DNA from: Thermoleophilaceae bacterium
Lineage (GTDB): Bacteria > Actinomycetota > Thermoleophilia > Solirubrobacterales > Thermoleophilaceae
Direction: 5' to 3'
DNA length: 9,262 nt
Assembly: GCA_013813135.1 (NCBI GenBank)
Contig: JACCSF010000345.1
Location: forward strand, 1 to 9,262
Below, in pieces: positions 1 through 5,510 of the stretch (position 1 is the first letter of the stretch; each line of letters starts with the position of its first letter). The notes under the pieces are model-generated. The model was not told the DNA's origin and did not search any database. It was given only the letters and a program-made list of their open reading frames with translations. The translations under genes were made by a program, and so were the position numbers.

Positions 1-1
1 G

Positions 2-178
2 TGTACAAGGCAGCGACGGGCCACTTTCCCTCGTAGCGCTCGCCCGCCCCACGCTGGGCGTGTGCGCGGCCACTACGTCGACAACAGGGACTCCGTGCAG
101 GCCGCCGCCTTCATCGGCATCGCCGCAAGCGTCCTCCTGATCTTCTTTAAGAAGCCGCTCAAGCGCCGGTCTACCGCG
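2..178 (+). pseudogene. Possible remnant of a membrane protein C-terminus
   Basis: One frame is open from the left edge and reads, at about 62-165, a polar stretch, one hydrophobic segment (AAAFIGIAASVLLIFF) and a basic tail (KKPLKRR), the shape of a last transmembrane helix with a positive cytoplasmic end. The frame then runs on with no stop into the antisense of the lipoprotein gene that starts at 179, so no natural C-terminus is visible. A second frame gives VYKAATGHFPS and a stop at 34-36, which could equally be the tail of a gene outside the window. The family is not recognised. It may be chance hydrophobicity in GC-rich DNA. Confidence 0.22.
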
Positions 179-180
179 CT
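142..180 (-). terminator. Weak hairpin at the end of the Nod19-like lipoprotein gene
   Basis: Bases 162-169 and 174-180 can pair as a stem of about 7 bp with one bulged C and a 4-nt loop (TCTA). The stem overlaps the TAG stop codon of the lipoprotein gene. Just beyond it on the same strand is a second perfect dyad, CTTCTT-T-AAGAAG (142-154). There is no real U-tract, so termination here is only a suggestion. Confidence 0.3.
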
Positions 181-1108
181 ACTGCGTGCCCCACCACACG
201 TAGGTCAGCATGATCCCCATCGCGTCGTCGATCGGCTGCGAGTTGTCGTAGCGGGAGGTCACACTGAACGGGTGGCCCGCGGTGACCTTGTGGTGGAGGA
301 TGCACCCCGGGATGGCGGAGAGGTGACGCGGGTTCTCGTGGTAGGTCGCGGTGCCCTTGCAGAACTCGCTGCCCGTCGCGCTGTCCTTGAGCGTGATGTC
401 GATGCCGCCTTCGTGCAGATGGCCCCCGCTGAAGACGGCGATGCCGTCCCTCGGCGCCGTCCACGAGTGCGACTTGGTGTGGACGCTGCCTGGCCCGCCG
501 TCGCCGGGCACGTCGTAGGTCGAGCCGCCGCAGCCGCTGACGTCCTGGAAGTAGGCGTTGACGGGGCGCGAGTTGGTGGCGTTCGCTCCGGGCTGATACT
601 CGAGCCTGTACTCGATATACACGGTCTTCGCCGGGGTGCCGGCCGGCGTCTCGTCCATGAGGTGGTAGATCGAGCCCCACTGGTCGTTGGCGCCGACGAG
701 ATAGGCGTACGGGCCCCAGATCTGGATCTTGGTCCGCTCCATACCGGTGCCGATAAACCGCTCGGCCCGGCCGGGGCAGAGCTGATCTTGACGCGCTGAG
801 GTCGTCATGACGACGTGGTGCAGATGCACCTCGTGTGGGGGGACCGGCGTGCCGTTGGCGTCGACCAAATTGAACTGGGCGCTCTTGAGTCCGAACGCGC
901 CCGCGGGACGCGGCATCCCTGACGCGGGCGAGCCCTGGATCTCCCCGCCCGGGCCGAGCGTGAAGGGCCCGTAGCGGAACGTCTGCGTTAGCGTTTCGCC
1001 GCCACCGGGCGGCGCGTTCTTGAGCGGTTCACAGCCGGTGGCGAAGAGCAGCACGCACCCCAGTGCCAGTGAAAGGACACTCCAACGACGCGCCCGATGG
1101 CCGGACAT
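179..1108 (-). CDS. SURNod19 / copper monooxygenase-like surface lipoprotein
   Basis: The protein (309 aa) is probably an exported lipoprotein. It has basic residues 4-8, a hydrophobic stretch 11-23 and the lipobox FATGC with Cys26. The mature part carries VHLHHVVM (His95, His97, His98), GGHLHEGG (His230, His232) and DAMGIML (Met297, Met300). This order, a His-His pair, then His-x-His, then a late Met, is the copper-ligand pattern of the PHM/dopamine beta-hydroxylase fold and is also seen in the stress-up-regulated Nod19 family. Cys111, Cys193, Cys250 and Cys269 could form two disulfides, as expected outside the cell. The ATG at 1108 has a purine-rich GAGGGGG five bases upstream. Copper binding and redox activity are inferred and the substrate is unknown. 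A broken copper-ATPase tail lies just upstream, at 1244-1417, which makes a copper context plausible. SURNod19 is the most likely family; a non-catalytic metal-binding relative is the alternative. Confidence 0.82.
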   Translation of the reverse strand: MSGHRARRWSVLSLALGCVLLFATGCEPLKNAPPGGGETLTQTFRYGPFTLGPGGEIQGSPASGMPRPAGAFGLKSAQFNLVDANGTPVPPHEVHLHHVVMTTSARQDQLCPGRAERFIGTGMERTKIQIWGPYAYLVGANDQWGSIYHLMDETPAGTPAKTVYIEYRLEYQPGANATNSRPVNAYFQDVSGCGGSTYDVPGDGGPGSVHTKSHSWTAPRDGIAVFSGGHLHEGGIDITLKDSATGSEFCKGTATYHENPRHLSAIPGCILHHKVTAGHPFSVTSRYDNSQPIDDAMGIMLTYVWWGTQ

Positions 1109-1141
1109 CTCCGCCCCCTCATGTAGTCACCGAGTCCACGA

Positions 1142-1196
1142 GGCATGGGCTCGACCACTTGCGATTGTGAGCCATGCCACTAGCGCCGCGATCATA
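1142..1196 (-). promoter_or_regulatory. Candidate -10 box and inverted repeat upstream of the lipoprotein gene
   Basis: Reading the minus strand, TATGAT (1196-1191) is a good -10 hexamer, though no convincing -35 is seen. Between it and the start codon lies an inverted repeat: GGCATGGGCTC (1142-1152) and GAGCCATGCC (1169-1178), complementary over 10 bp with one extra G and a 16-nt spacer. If TATGAT is used, the repeat falls inside a leader of about 75 nt and would form an RNA hairpin. Otherwise it could be an operator. Both roles are inference. Confidence 0.4.
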
Positions 1197-1243
1197 CTGC
1201 GCAAAAGGCCGCGCAGCGGAGGGACCGCGGCCCGAGGTGCTAC

Positions 1244-1417
1244 CTAGGGTCCGGCGCGACCCGGTCGCTCGCTGTCCGTCCGTGTCTCGTCACCGTGTCC
1301 TGCGCCGGCGGTCGCGCCGTCGAGGTGCTGATCCGCGGGCAAGCGCAGCCGCTTGAGCGAGACGGCGTTGGCCGCCACGATGATGCTGGAGCCTGACATG
1401 GAGATGGCGCCGACCTT
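1244..1417 (-). pseudogene. C-terminal fragment of a P1B-type (copper) ATPase
   Basis: The frame reads KVGAISMSGSSIIVAANA followed by VSLKRLRLP and a hydrophilic tail to the stop at 1244-1246. The pattern G-A-(x)-x-M-S-x-S-(S/T)-(I/V)-(I/V)-V-x-x-N-A followed by L-(K/R)-R-L-R-L is the last transmembrane helix and end of heavy-metal P1B ATPases of the CopA type, which pump Cu(I) or related metals. Nothing else of such a protein (700-800 aa) is present: no CPC motif, DKTGT phosphorylation site or hinge motif. Upstream of about 1417-1421 the homology stops abruptly and the opposite strand becomes a methyltransferase. This is a relic left by a deletion or rearrangement. The CopA family is assigned from a short segment, so the exact metal cannot be given. 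Confidence 0.65.
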
Positions 1418-1420
1418 GCC

Positions 1421-1690
1421 GGCGAGCTGCCACTGGAGGCAGGGGTAGCCGACGCGGTCGTGATGTCGCTGCTGCTCCACCATCTCGCCCCGGACGCCAA
1501 ACGAGCGGCGCTCACCGACGCTTGCCGTGTCCTGTGCCCGGGTGGGTGCCTCCACGTCGCCGACTGGCGGCGCCCGCATGGCGCCCTGCCGCGGACCGGG
1601 TTCCTGGCGCTGCGGCTGCTCCACGGTTTCGGTGGGACCCGCGCCCACCGGAGCCTTGGTCGCTCAGCCGCCTGCCTGGCTCATGCCGGC
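1421..1690 (+). pseudogene. C-terminal half of a SAM-dependent methyltransferase
   Basis: The frame reads GELPLEAGVADAVVMSLLLHHL, then a helix, then RVLCPGGCLHVADW and, further on, FLALRLLHGFGGTR and LAHAG. This is the second half of a class I (Rossmann) methyltransferase: the acidic strand/motif II-like region, HHL, the RVL(x)PGG motif after strand 5, and a C-terminal cap that commonly reads LLDGF-x-x-TR. The glycine-rich SAM-binding motif I, which should lie 50-60 residues earlier, is absent because the DNA upstream codes for an ATPase tail on the other strand. The C-terminal aromatic strand is also missing, as the UspA-like gene takes over from about 1690-1708. A GTG at 1460 could start translation, but the product could not bind SAM normally. 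No internal stop is present, so the damage may be fairly recent. Confidence 0.7.
1630..1650 (-). terminator. Perfect 7-bp hairpin just past the UspA-like stop
   Basis: CGGTGGG (1630-1636) and CCCACCG (1644-1650) form a perfect GC-rich stem with a 7-nt loop, 13 bp beyond the UspA-like stop codon at 1664-1666. No U-tract follows on the minus strand (it reads AAACCG), so it is a weak intrinsic terminator candidate. It also lies within the methyltransferase remnant. Confidence 0.3.
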
Positions 1691-2146
1691 ACTCATCGTT
1701 GTGGCCCGCGCGTCGCTGTAGTCGCTGACGGGCACCGGACTGTTGCGTCGCAAGCGTCGCCGGTCGAGCGGTCCGATCGCGGTTGCGCGCAGATCGGCGA
1801 ACACGATCTCGTCCGCGTCGCGGGCCAGCGCCTCGCGTATCACAGCGTCAGCTGCGCGACGACCGGAGAAGGGGAGCAAGTCGAGCTCGACGACTTGATC
1901 GCCTTCGACGGCCAGCGCTGCCCTTGACAGATCCTCGTGCGCGAATCCGCGCGAGAAGTCGTTCCAAAGCACCGAGCGCGTGTCGCAGCACCGCCGCGAC
2001 TCCGGCTCCTCGACCACGAGCGAGAGCACAGTGATGCGACCCCCGTGCTCAGCCGCCGCCCGGGTCAGTGCTCGAAGCGCCGCGTCCGCACGCGGGCTGG
2101 CGCCGTAGACGACGAGCGTGTGCACTCCTGTGCCAGCGGCCGGCAT
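1664..2146 (-). CDS. UspA-like universal stress protein
   Basis: The product (160 aa) has the alternating strand/helix layout of a single universal-stress-protein domain. Strand 1 is HTLVVYGAS, followed by a helix ADAALRALTRAAAEHG, strand 2 (ITVLSLVVEE), a Cys-Cys motif (Cys53-Cys54, in RRCCDTRSVLW), the helix ADAVIREALARDADEIVFAD, and an Arg-rich turn before NSPVPV. The usual D-G-S start of the nucleotide loop is Y-G-A-S here, and the G-x(2)-G-x(9)-G ATP loop is not obvious, so it may not bind ATP. The role is probably stress-related and cytoplasmic; a precise function cannot be given. The last residues (from about 147, ATTMSAGMSQAGG) fall beyond the normal end of the fold and overlap the methyltransferase remnant, so the C-terminus may have been replaced at a rearrangement point. 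The ATG at 2146 has TACGAT only seven bases upstream and no good ribosome-binding site at normal spacing. Confidence 0.65.
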   Translation of the reverse strand: MPAAGTGVHTLVVYGASPRADAALRALTRAAAEHGGRITVLSLVVEEPESRRCCDTRSVLWNDFSRGFAHEDLSRAALAVEGDQVVELDLLPFSGRRAADAVIREALARDADEIVFADLRATAIGPLDRRRLRRNSPVPVSDYSDARATTMSAGMSQAGG

Positions 2147-2153
2147 TTCTTTG

Positions 2154-2159
2154 ATCGTA
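2154..2159 (-). promoter_or_regulatory. -10-like box next to the UspA-like start codon
   Basis: TACGAT (2159-2154 on the minus strand) is followed by CAAAGAA and the ATG. With normal promoter geometry the transcript would begin at or next to the start codon, so a leaderless mRNA is likely. No clear -35 is seen. Confidence 0.4.
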
Positions 2160-2409
2160 GCTCCCTGAGGGTCGGTGCGCTGCCGGCTACCCGCGCCGGT
2201 TCACGGGCCGGACTGCCGGACTGCGAGGCGGCCGCCCGCCGCTTCGCCGCCCGATCGTGGACCAGACACCGAACCCCGATCGCAAGCAGGGCGATGCTCG
2301 TCCACTGCGCGACCTCCATTGGAAAGCCTGCATGGCAGGGCGTTCTTTGTTGGAACGATGAGCTCCGACCAACAGCGGGCGGTGCTTGACGCGAGCGCTC
2401 GATTGAGAC
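2160..2409. other. Intergenic stretch without a convincing gene
   Basis: About 250 bp between the UspA-like promoter and the end of the SDR gene. It holds two small dyads, CCTGC-ATG-GCAGG (2327-2339) and CGTTC-N7-GAACG (2341-2357), and a 10-bp palindrome CGAGCGCTCG (2392-2401). The short minus-strand frame starting at 2319 has a weak hydrophobic start and a low-complexity tail, and I do not accept it as a gene. None of the hairpins is followed by a T-tract. Confidence 0.4.
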
Positions 2410-3327
2410 TCAGCGGTAGCCGGTCGGATCCGCCTGCCGGCCGGCGTCCTGGACCTCGACGAGGTAGCGCCAGCAGTCGGGCCGGGAGCCGTCGAGATCC
2501 GTGAAGCCGTACTCGCGCGCCAGGCCGCCGGAGGAGAACGAGCCGCCGTTGTGGCGGTGCAGGTCGGGGTCGGCGGCGAGGGCGGCGACGGCGCGACCCA
2601 CGAACCGTGGGCTCTCGGAGATCGCGGCGAAGTGCGGATTCGTGGCCGCCCCGTCGCGCCAGTTCGCCTCGGTGACCCCGTAGTTTTCGAGCATCATCTC
2701 CGAGCGCATCCAGCCCGGCGTCAGCGCCACAGCTGTGCATCCGTGCGGGCCGAGCTCCTCGCTCTGCGCGAAGGCGAGCCGGATGACCGCGGTCTTGGCC
2801 AGGTCGTAGAACGTCGAGACCCGGTAGTGGCCTGCGTTGTAGTCGCGGGTACCGTCGGTCATCTCGACGACCAGCCCGCCGGGCTCGCGGATGAGGAGCG
2901 GCAGGGCGAGGTGGCTGGTGATCAGGTGCGTGTCGATCGCCAGGCGAAGCATCCGCAGACCGTTCTCGAGGTCGTGCTTCCACACCGGCGTGTCCCACTC
3001 GAAGAGGTGCTCCGCGCCCCAGATGTCGTTGACCAGCACGTCGAGGCGCCCGCTCTCGGCGTCGATCCGTTCCACAAGCGGCCTGACCTCATCCGCCTCG
3101 AGATGGTCGACCGCGACCGCGATTCCAACGCCGCCGGCGGCGGTGACAAGTTCGGCGGTCTCCTCGATCGTCTCCGGCCGGTCGTACTCCGAACGGCGCT
3201 CCCGGGTGGTGCGGCCGGTGCAATACACCGTTGCCCCCGCCTCCCCGAGCGCCACGGCCGAGCCACGCCCGGCACCGCGCGTCGCCCCCGCTACGAGAGC
3301 AACCCTGCCGTCGAGTGGTCTAGACAT
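2410..3327 (-). CDS. Short-chain dehydrogenase/reductase, NADP-type, atypical catalytic site
   Basis: The product (305 aa) is a cytoplasmic SDR oxidoreductase. It has the nucleotide-binding motif GATRGAGRG (residues 14-22), and after strand 2 an Arg-containing TGRTTR (37-42) that suggests NADP(H). It has LDVLVNDIWG (95-104) where most SDRs have NNAG, and Tyr174-x3-Lys178 as the catalytic pair. The usual catalytic Ser about 13 residues before the Tyr is not seen; Thr157 or Thr160 may stand in. Beyond TPGW (203-206) the protein is about 50 residues longer than a typical classical SDR. The ATG at 3327 is preceded by AAAGGA ten bases upstream and lies inside the 3' end of the EamA exporter gene (8-nt overlap), so the two are co-transcribed and probably translationally coupled. 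The substrate is unknown. The pairing with an exporter and a LysR regulator suggests a small-molecule handling or detoxification role. Confidence 0.88.
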   Translation of the reverse strand: MSRPLDGRVALVAGATRGAGRGSAVALGEAGATVYCTGRTTRERRSEYDRPETIEETAELVTAAGGVGIAVAVDHLEADEVRPLVERIDAESGRLDVLVNDIWGAEHLFEWDTPVWKHDLENGLRMLRLAIDTHLITSHLALPLLIREPGGLVVEMTDGTRDYNAGHYRVSTFYDLAKTAVIRLAFAQSEELGPHGCTAVALTPGWMRSEMMLENYGVTEANWRDGAATNPHFAAISESPRFVGRAVAALAADPDLHRHNGGSFSSGGLAREYGFTDLDGSRPDCWRYLVEVQDAGRQADPTGYR

Positions 3328-4261
3328 GTGTTGTTCGTCCTTTCGGTAGTCCTGCGGGTGAACGTATCTGGCGATCGGAGGGGGCGAGGCGCACCGGGGC
3401 CCGAACCGCGAGCACCGCGGCCAGGACGAGCGCGCCGCCGGCGAGCGGCACAGGACCGAGCGACTCGCCGAACACGAGGAACGCCAAGGCGACGGTGACC
3501 ACCGGTTCCAGCGTCGACAGGATCGACGCGGCCGTCGGGCCCACGCGCTGCAGCCCGGCGAAGAAGAGGCCGACGGCGCCGACCGTCGATACAACGGCGA
3601 TGCCGGCGAGCCAGCCGAACCCTGCCGCGCTCACGCTGCCCGGGTCCAGATCGCCGCGAGCGACGCCGGCGAGCGTCAGGGTCGTCGCCGCACCGGTGCA
3701 GACCAGCGTGCTCAGGGCGATCGGGCCGATGCGCTCGACGACGCCCTCCGAGGCGAGGATGTACGCGCTGTAGACGACCGCGGCCGCCAGCCCCAGACCC
3801 GTCCCGATGGGATCCAGGGCCCCCGCGCCGGCCCCCGCCAAGACAAGGACGAGCCCGGTCGAGGCGAGCGCCAGGGCGACGGCCGTGCGGCGGTTCGCCC
3901 GCTCGCGCCCGAGCGCGATCGCGGTGGCGGTGACGATCGTGGGAAAGGTGTAGACGAGGAGCGAGAGCAGCGAGGCGTCGAGACGCTGAAGGGCCGCGAA
4001 GTAGCCGCCGGCCTGAGCGCTGTAGGCGACGGCACCGAGGGCGAGCGCGGTGCCGACGTCGCGGCGAGGCAGCGCGCGCACGTCGCGGGCGCCTCCCGAG
4101 GAGGTCACGAACAGCCAGAACAGCGCGGCGGCGAGCACGAACCGGGCGGCCAGCAACGTGCCGACGGTCGCGCCCTCCTCGTACGCGAGCTTGCCGAAGA
4201 TCCCCATCGCGCCAAAGGAGGCGGCGGAGGCGAGGCAGAGGAGGGTGCCACCGGAGGGCAT
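3320..4261 (-). CDS. EamA-type (DMT superfamily) exporter
   Basis: The protein (313 aa) is an integral inner-membrane protein with two EamA repeats, about residues 5-130 and 150-285, giving ten predicted helices. Typical features are the start LLCLASAASFGAMGIFGKLA, the pattern RFVLAAALFWLF in the second helix, and LSTLEPVVTVALAFLVFGE near the end of the second repeat, which is a hallmark of this family. Such carriers export amino acids, metabolites or drugs; the substrate cannot be read from the sequence. The length is normal. The start at 4261 has a weak AGGA-like site 7 bases upstream. The gene overlaps the downstream SDR gene by 8 nt (ATGTCTAG junction) and is divergent from a LysR gene 74 bp away, a very common arrangement in which the regulator controls the exporter. 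Confidence 0.92.
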   Translation of the reverse strand: MPSGGTLLCLASAASFGAMGIFGKLAYEEGATVGTLLAARFVLAAALFWLFVTSSGGARDVRALPRRDVGTALALGAVAYSAQAGGYFAALQRLDASLLSLLVYTFPTIVTATAIALGRERANRRTAVALALASTGLVLVLAGAGAGALDPIGTGLGLAAAVVYSAYILASEGVVERIGPIALSTLVCTGAATTLTLAGVARGDLDPGSVSAAGFGWLAGIAVVSTVGAVGLFFAGLQRVGPTAASILSTLEPVVTVALAFLVFGESLGPVPLAGGALVLAAVLAVRAPVRLAPSDRQIRSPAGLPKGRTTHV

Positions 4262-4335
4262 GCGGCGATCCTGACTCCCGTATCGTGCAGAAGCGACAAT
4301 GATTCTTCACGCTGACTCGGTAGAGTTACTTATCA
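4262..4335. promoter_or_regulatory. Divergent EamA / LysR promoter region
   Basis: This 74-bp gap must carry both promoters. On the plus strand GGTAGAGT (4319-4326) ends nine bases before the LysR ATG and no ribosome-binding site is seen, so the LysR message may start at or near its ATG. A weak dyad, ATCGT-N9-ACAAT (4282-4300, 4 of 5 bases pairing), and a T-N11-A spacing (4286/4298) are compatible with LysR binding. By family precedent the LysR protein would bind here, repress itself and activate the exporter on binding a ligand. The dyad is too weak to be sure. Confidence 0.45.
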
Positions 4336-5292
4336 ATGTTGGACCTTCGCCGCCTGCGCCTGCTGCGTGAGCTGCACGCCCGCGGCACGATCGCCGCGGT
4401 GGCCGACGCCCTGCAGTTCACGCCGTCGGCCGTCTCCCAGCAGCTCGCTGTGCTCGAACGCGAGGCGGGACTAGAGCTGCTCGAGCGCGCCGGCCGAGGG
4501 GTCCGGCTGACCGATGCCGCGATCGTCCTCGTGGGCCACGCCGAGGCGCTGCTCAGGCGAGCCGAGCGCGCGGAGGCCGACCTGGCCGAGGCCAGGGGCA
4601 GCGTCGCCGGGCGGGGGCGAATCGCCTCCTTCCAGTCGGTCGCGCTCCGCCTCGGCGTCCCGGCGATGCAGGCGCTCGCGCGGGAGGTTCCCGGCCTGCG
4701 CTGCGAGCTCGTCGAGGCCGAGCCCGAGCAGTCGTTGCCCGCGCTCGCGCTCGGGGACGTCGACCTCGTCCTGGCCGACGAATGGCAGCACCAGCCGCAC
4801 TCGCGGCCCGCGGGCGTGGACCGCCAGGACCTGCACCGCGACCCGGTCCACCTCGTCCTGCCCGAGGATCACCCGGCCGCGCGCCGCCATCGCCACGCGG
4901 TGCCGCTTGCCGAGCTCGCCGGCGACGTCTGGACGACCGGTCATCGCGACACCGGCTGGGAGCAGATAATCGAGCGGACCTGCCGCGAGCTCGGCGGCTT
5001 CGACCCCGATATCCGCCACCGGACCAACGACAGCGTCACCAGCCTGGCCGTCGTCGCCCATGGCCAGGCCGTCACGCTGTTACCGCACCTCGTGGCTCCC
5101 GACGCTCATCCGGGCGTGGCCGTGCGAGGCATCGCCGAAGGCTCCGTGCACCGAACCATCTTCACTGCGACCCGCACGGCGGATGCCAAGCGGCCCTCCG
5201 TCCAGGCCCTCCTGGGCGCGGTCCGCACCGCCGCCGCAAACCTCGGCTGGCCTGCCTCCGAAGCCGGTAGTCCTGCTCCGCGCCGAGCTTGA
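4336..5292 (+). CDS. LysR-family transcriptional regulator
   Basis: The product (318 aa) is a DNA-binding regulator of normal LysR length. The N-terminal winged helix-turn-helix covers about residues 1-60: LRLLRELHARGTIAAVADAL, then FTPSAVSQQLAVLEREAGLE as the recognition helix region, then the wing GRGVRLTDAA. A linker helix rich in Arg/Ala/Glu follows (65-90), and residues 92-300 form the two-lobed periplasmic-binding-like ligand domain (GRIASFQSVALRLGVPAM onward, with DVDLVLADE at about 137-145). It is transcribed divergently from the EamA-SDR pair and very likely controls it. The inducer is unknown. Translation from ATG 4336 has no visible Shine-Dalgarno sequence, consistent with a leaderless transcript. 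The tail after about residue 300 is Ala/Pro-rich and probably disordered. Confidence 0.93.
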   Translation: MLDLRRLRLLRELHARGTIAAVADALQFTPSAVSQQLAVLEREAGLELLERAGRGVRLTDAAIVLVGHAEALLRRAERAEADLAEARGSVAGRGRIASFQSVALRLGVPAMQALAREVPGLRCELVEAEPEQSLPALALGDVDLVLADEWQHQPHSRPAGVDRQDLHRDPVHLVLPEDHPAARRHRHAVPLAELAGDVWTTGHRDTGWEQIIERTCRELGGFDPDIRHRTNDSVTSLAVVAHGQAVTLLPHLVAPDAHPGVAVRGIAEGSVHRTIFTATRTADAKRPSVQALLGAVRTAAANLGWPASEAGSPAPRRA

Positions 5293-5311
5293 GCATCGGG
5301 CCGATCTTCGC

Positions 5312-5481
5312 CTAGGCGCCGATCGAGAACATCGCCTCGAGGTCATGCTGGGAGAAGGCCTCGAAGGCGACCATCGTGTAGGTATGGCGATCCCTGCCAC
5401 CCCTTCGATTTCGGCAAGGCGACCGCCGAGAGTCGGCAGGGCTTCGCGCTCGGCCTTGATCAGTAGCACCGCGTGCGTCAT
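5312..5481 (-). pseudogene. Lrp/AsnC-type ligand-binding-domain gene with internal deletion and frameshift
   Basis: From ATG 5481 the minus strand reads MTHAVLLIKAEREALPTLGG and RLAEIEGVA, the first strand and helix of a stand-alone Lrp/AsnC ligand-binding (RAM) domain. The end of the same family is found in a different frame: YTMVAFEAFSQHDLEAMFSI then GA and a TAG stop at 5314-5312. The roughly 40 residues normally in between (the strand carrying G-x-x-D and the second helix) are missing. The junction lies around 5365-5390, within ATCGCCATACCTACACGATG read on the minus strand. The two parts are in different frames, so the deletion was not a multiple of three and the gene is dead. An intact copy would be about 90 aa without a DNA-binding domain, and would have modulated regulators by oligomerising or binding amino acids. 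It lies divergent to the zinc-ribbon protein gene, 29 bp away. Confidence 0.75.
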
Positions 5482-5486
5482 GGGCG

Positions 5487-5503
5487 GCACGGTACTACCG
5501 TGC
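5487..5503. promoter_or_regulatory. Perfect 17-bp palindrome, symmetric bidirectional promoter/operator
   Basis: GCACGGTA-C-TACCGTGC is perfectly self-complementary over 8+8 bases and lies in the 29-bp gap between the dead Lrp-type gene (ATG 5481) and the zinc-ribbon gene (GTG 5511). Each half contains GGTA at the position expected for a -10 box facing the gene on its side, giving starts of transcription at or next to both start codons. Neither gene has a visible ribosome-binding site. It may be a symmetric bidirectional promoter, an operator for a dimeric regulator, or both. Confidence 0.55.
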
Positions 5504-5510
5504 ATCGGGC

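Noticed and set aside
62..799. 245-codon plus-strand open frame starting at GTG 62
   Set aside because: Beyond about 178 it is the antisense of the lipoprotein gene. Only the first 35-40 residues look protein-like, and these are listed as a possible remnant.
2065..2319. 84-codon minus-strand frame with a weakly hydrophobic start (MEVAQWTSIALLAIGVRCLV)
   Set aside because: It has no ribosome-binding site, a short and interrupted hydrophobic stretch and a low-complexity tail, and it overlaps the UspA-like gene by about 80 bp. A tiny membrane protein cannot be fully excluded.
2551..3498. Long plus-strand open frame opposite the first SDR gene
   Set aside because: It is the antisense of a gene with clear SDR motifs. 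Its composition (Arg, Val, Asp, Gly) is typical of the shadow of a GC-rich gene and no domain is visible.
4471..5061. Minus-strand open frame opposite LysR
   Set aside because: The LysR gene on the plus strand has a complete HTH and ligand domain; the antisense frame shows no domain.
5309..5318. Perfect 10-bp palindrome CGCCTAGGCG
   Set aside because: It falls on the end codons of the dead Lrp-type gene (Gly-Ala-stop), and palindromes of this size are expected by chance in GC-rich DNA. There is no loop or T-tract to make it a terminator.
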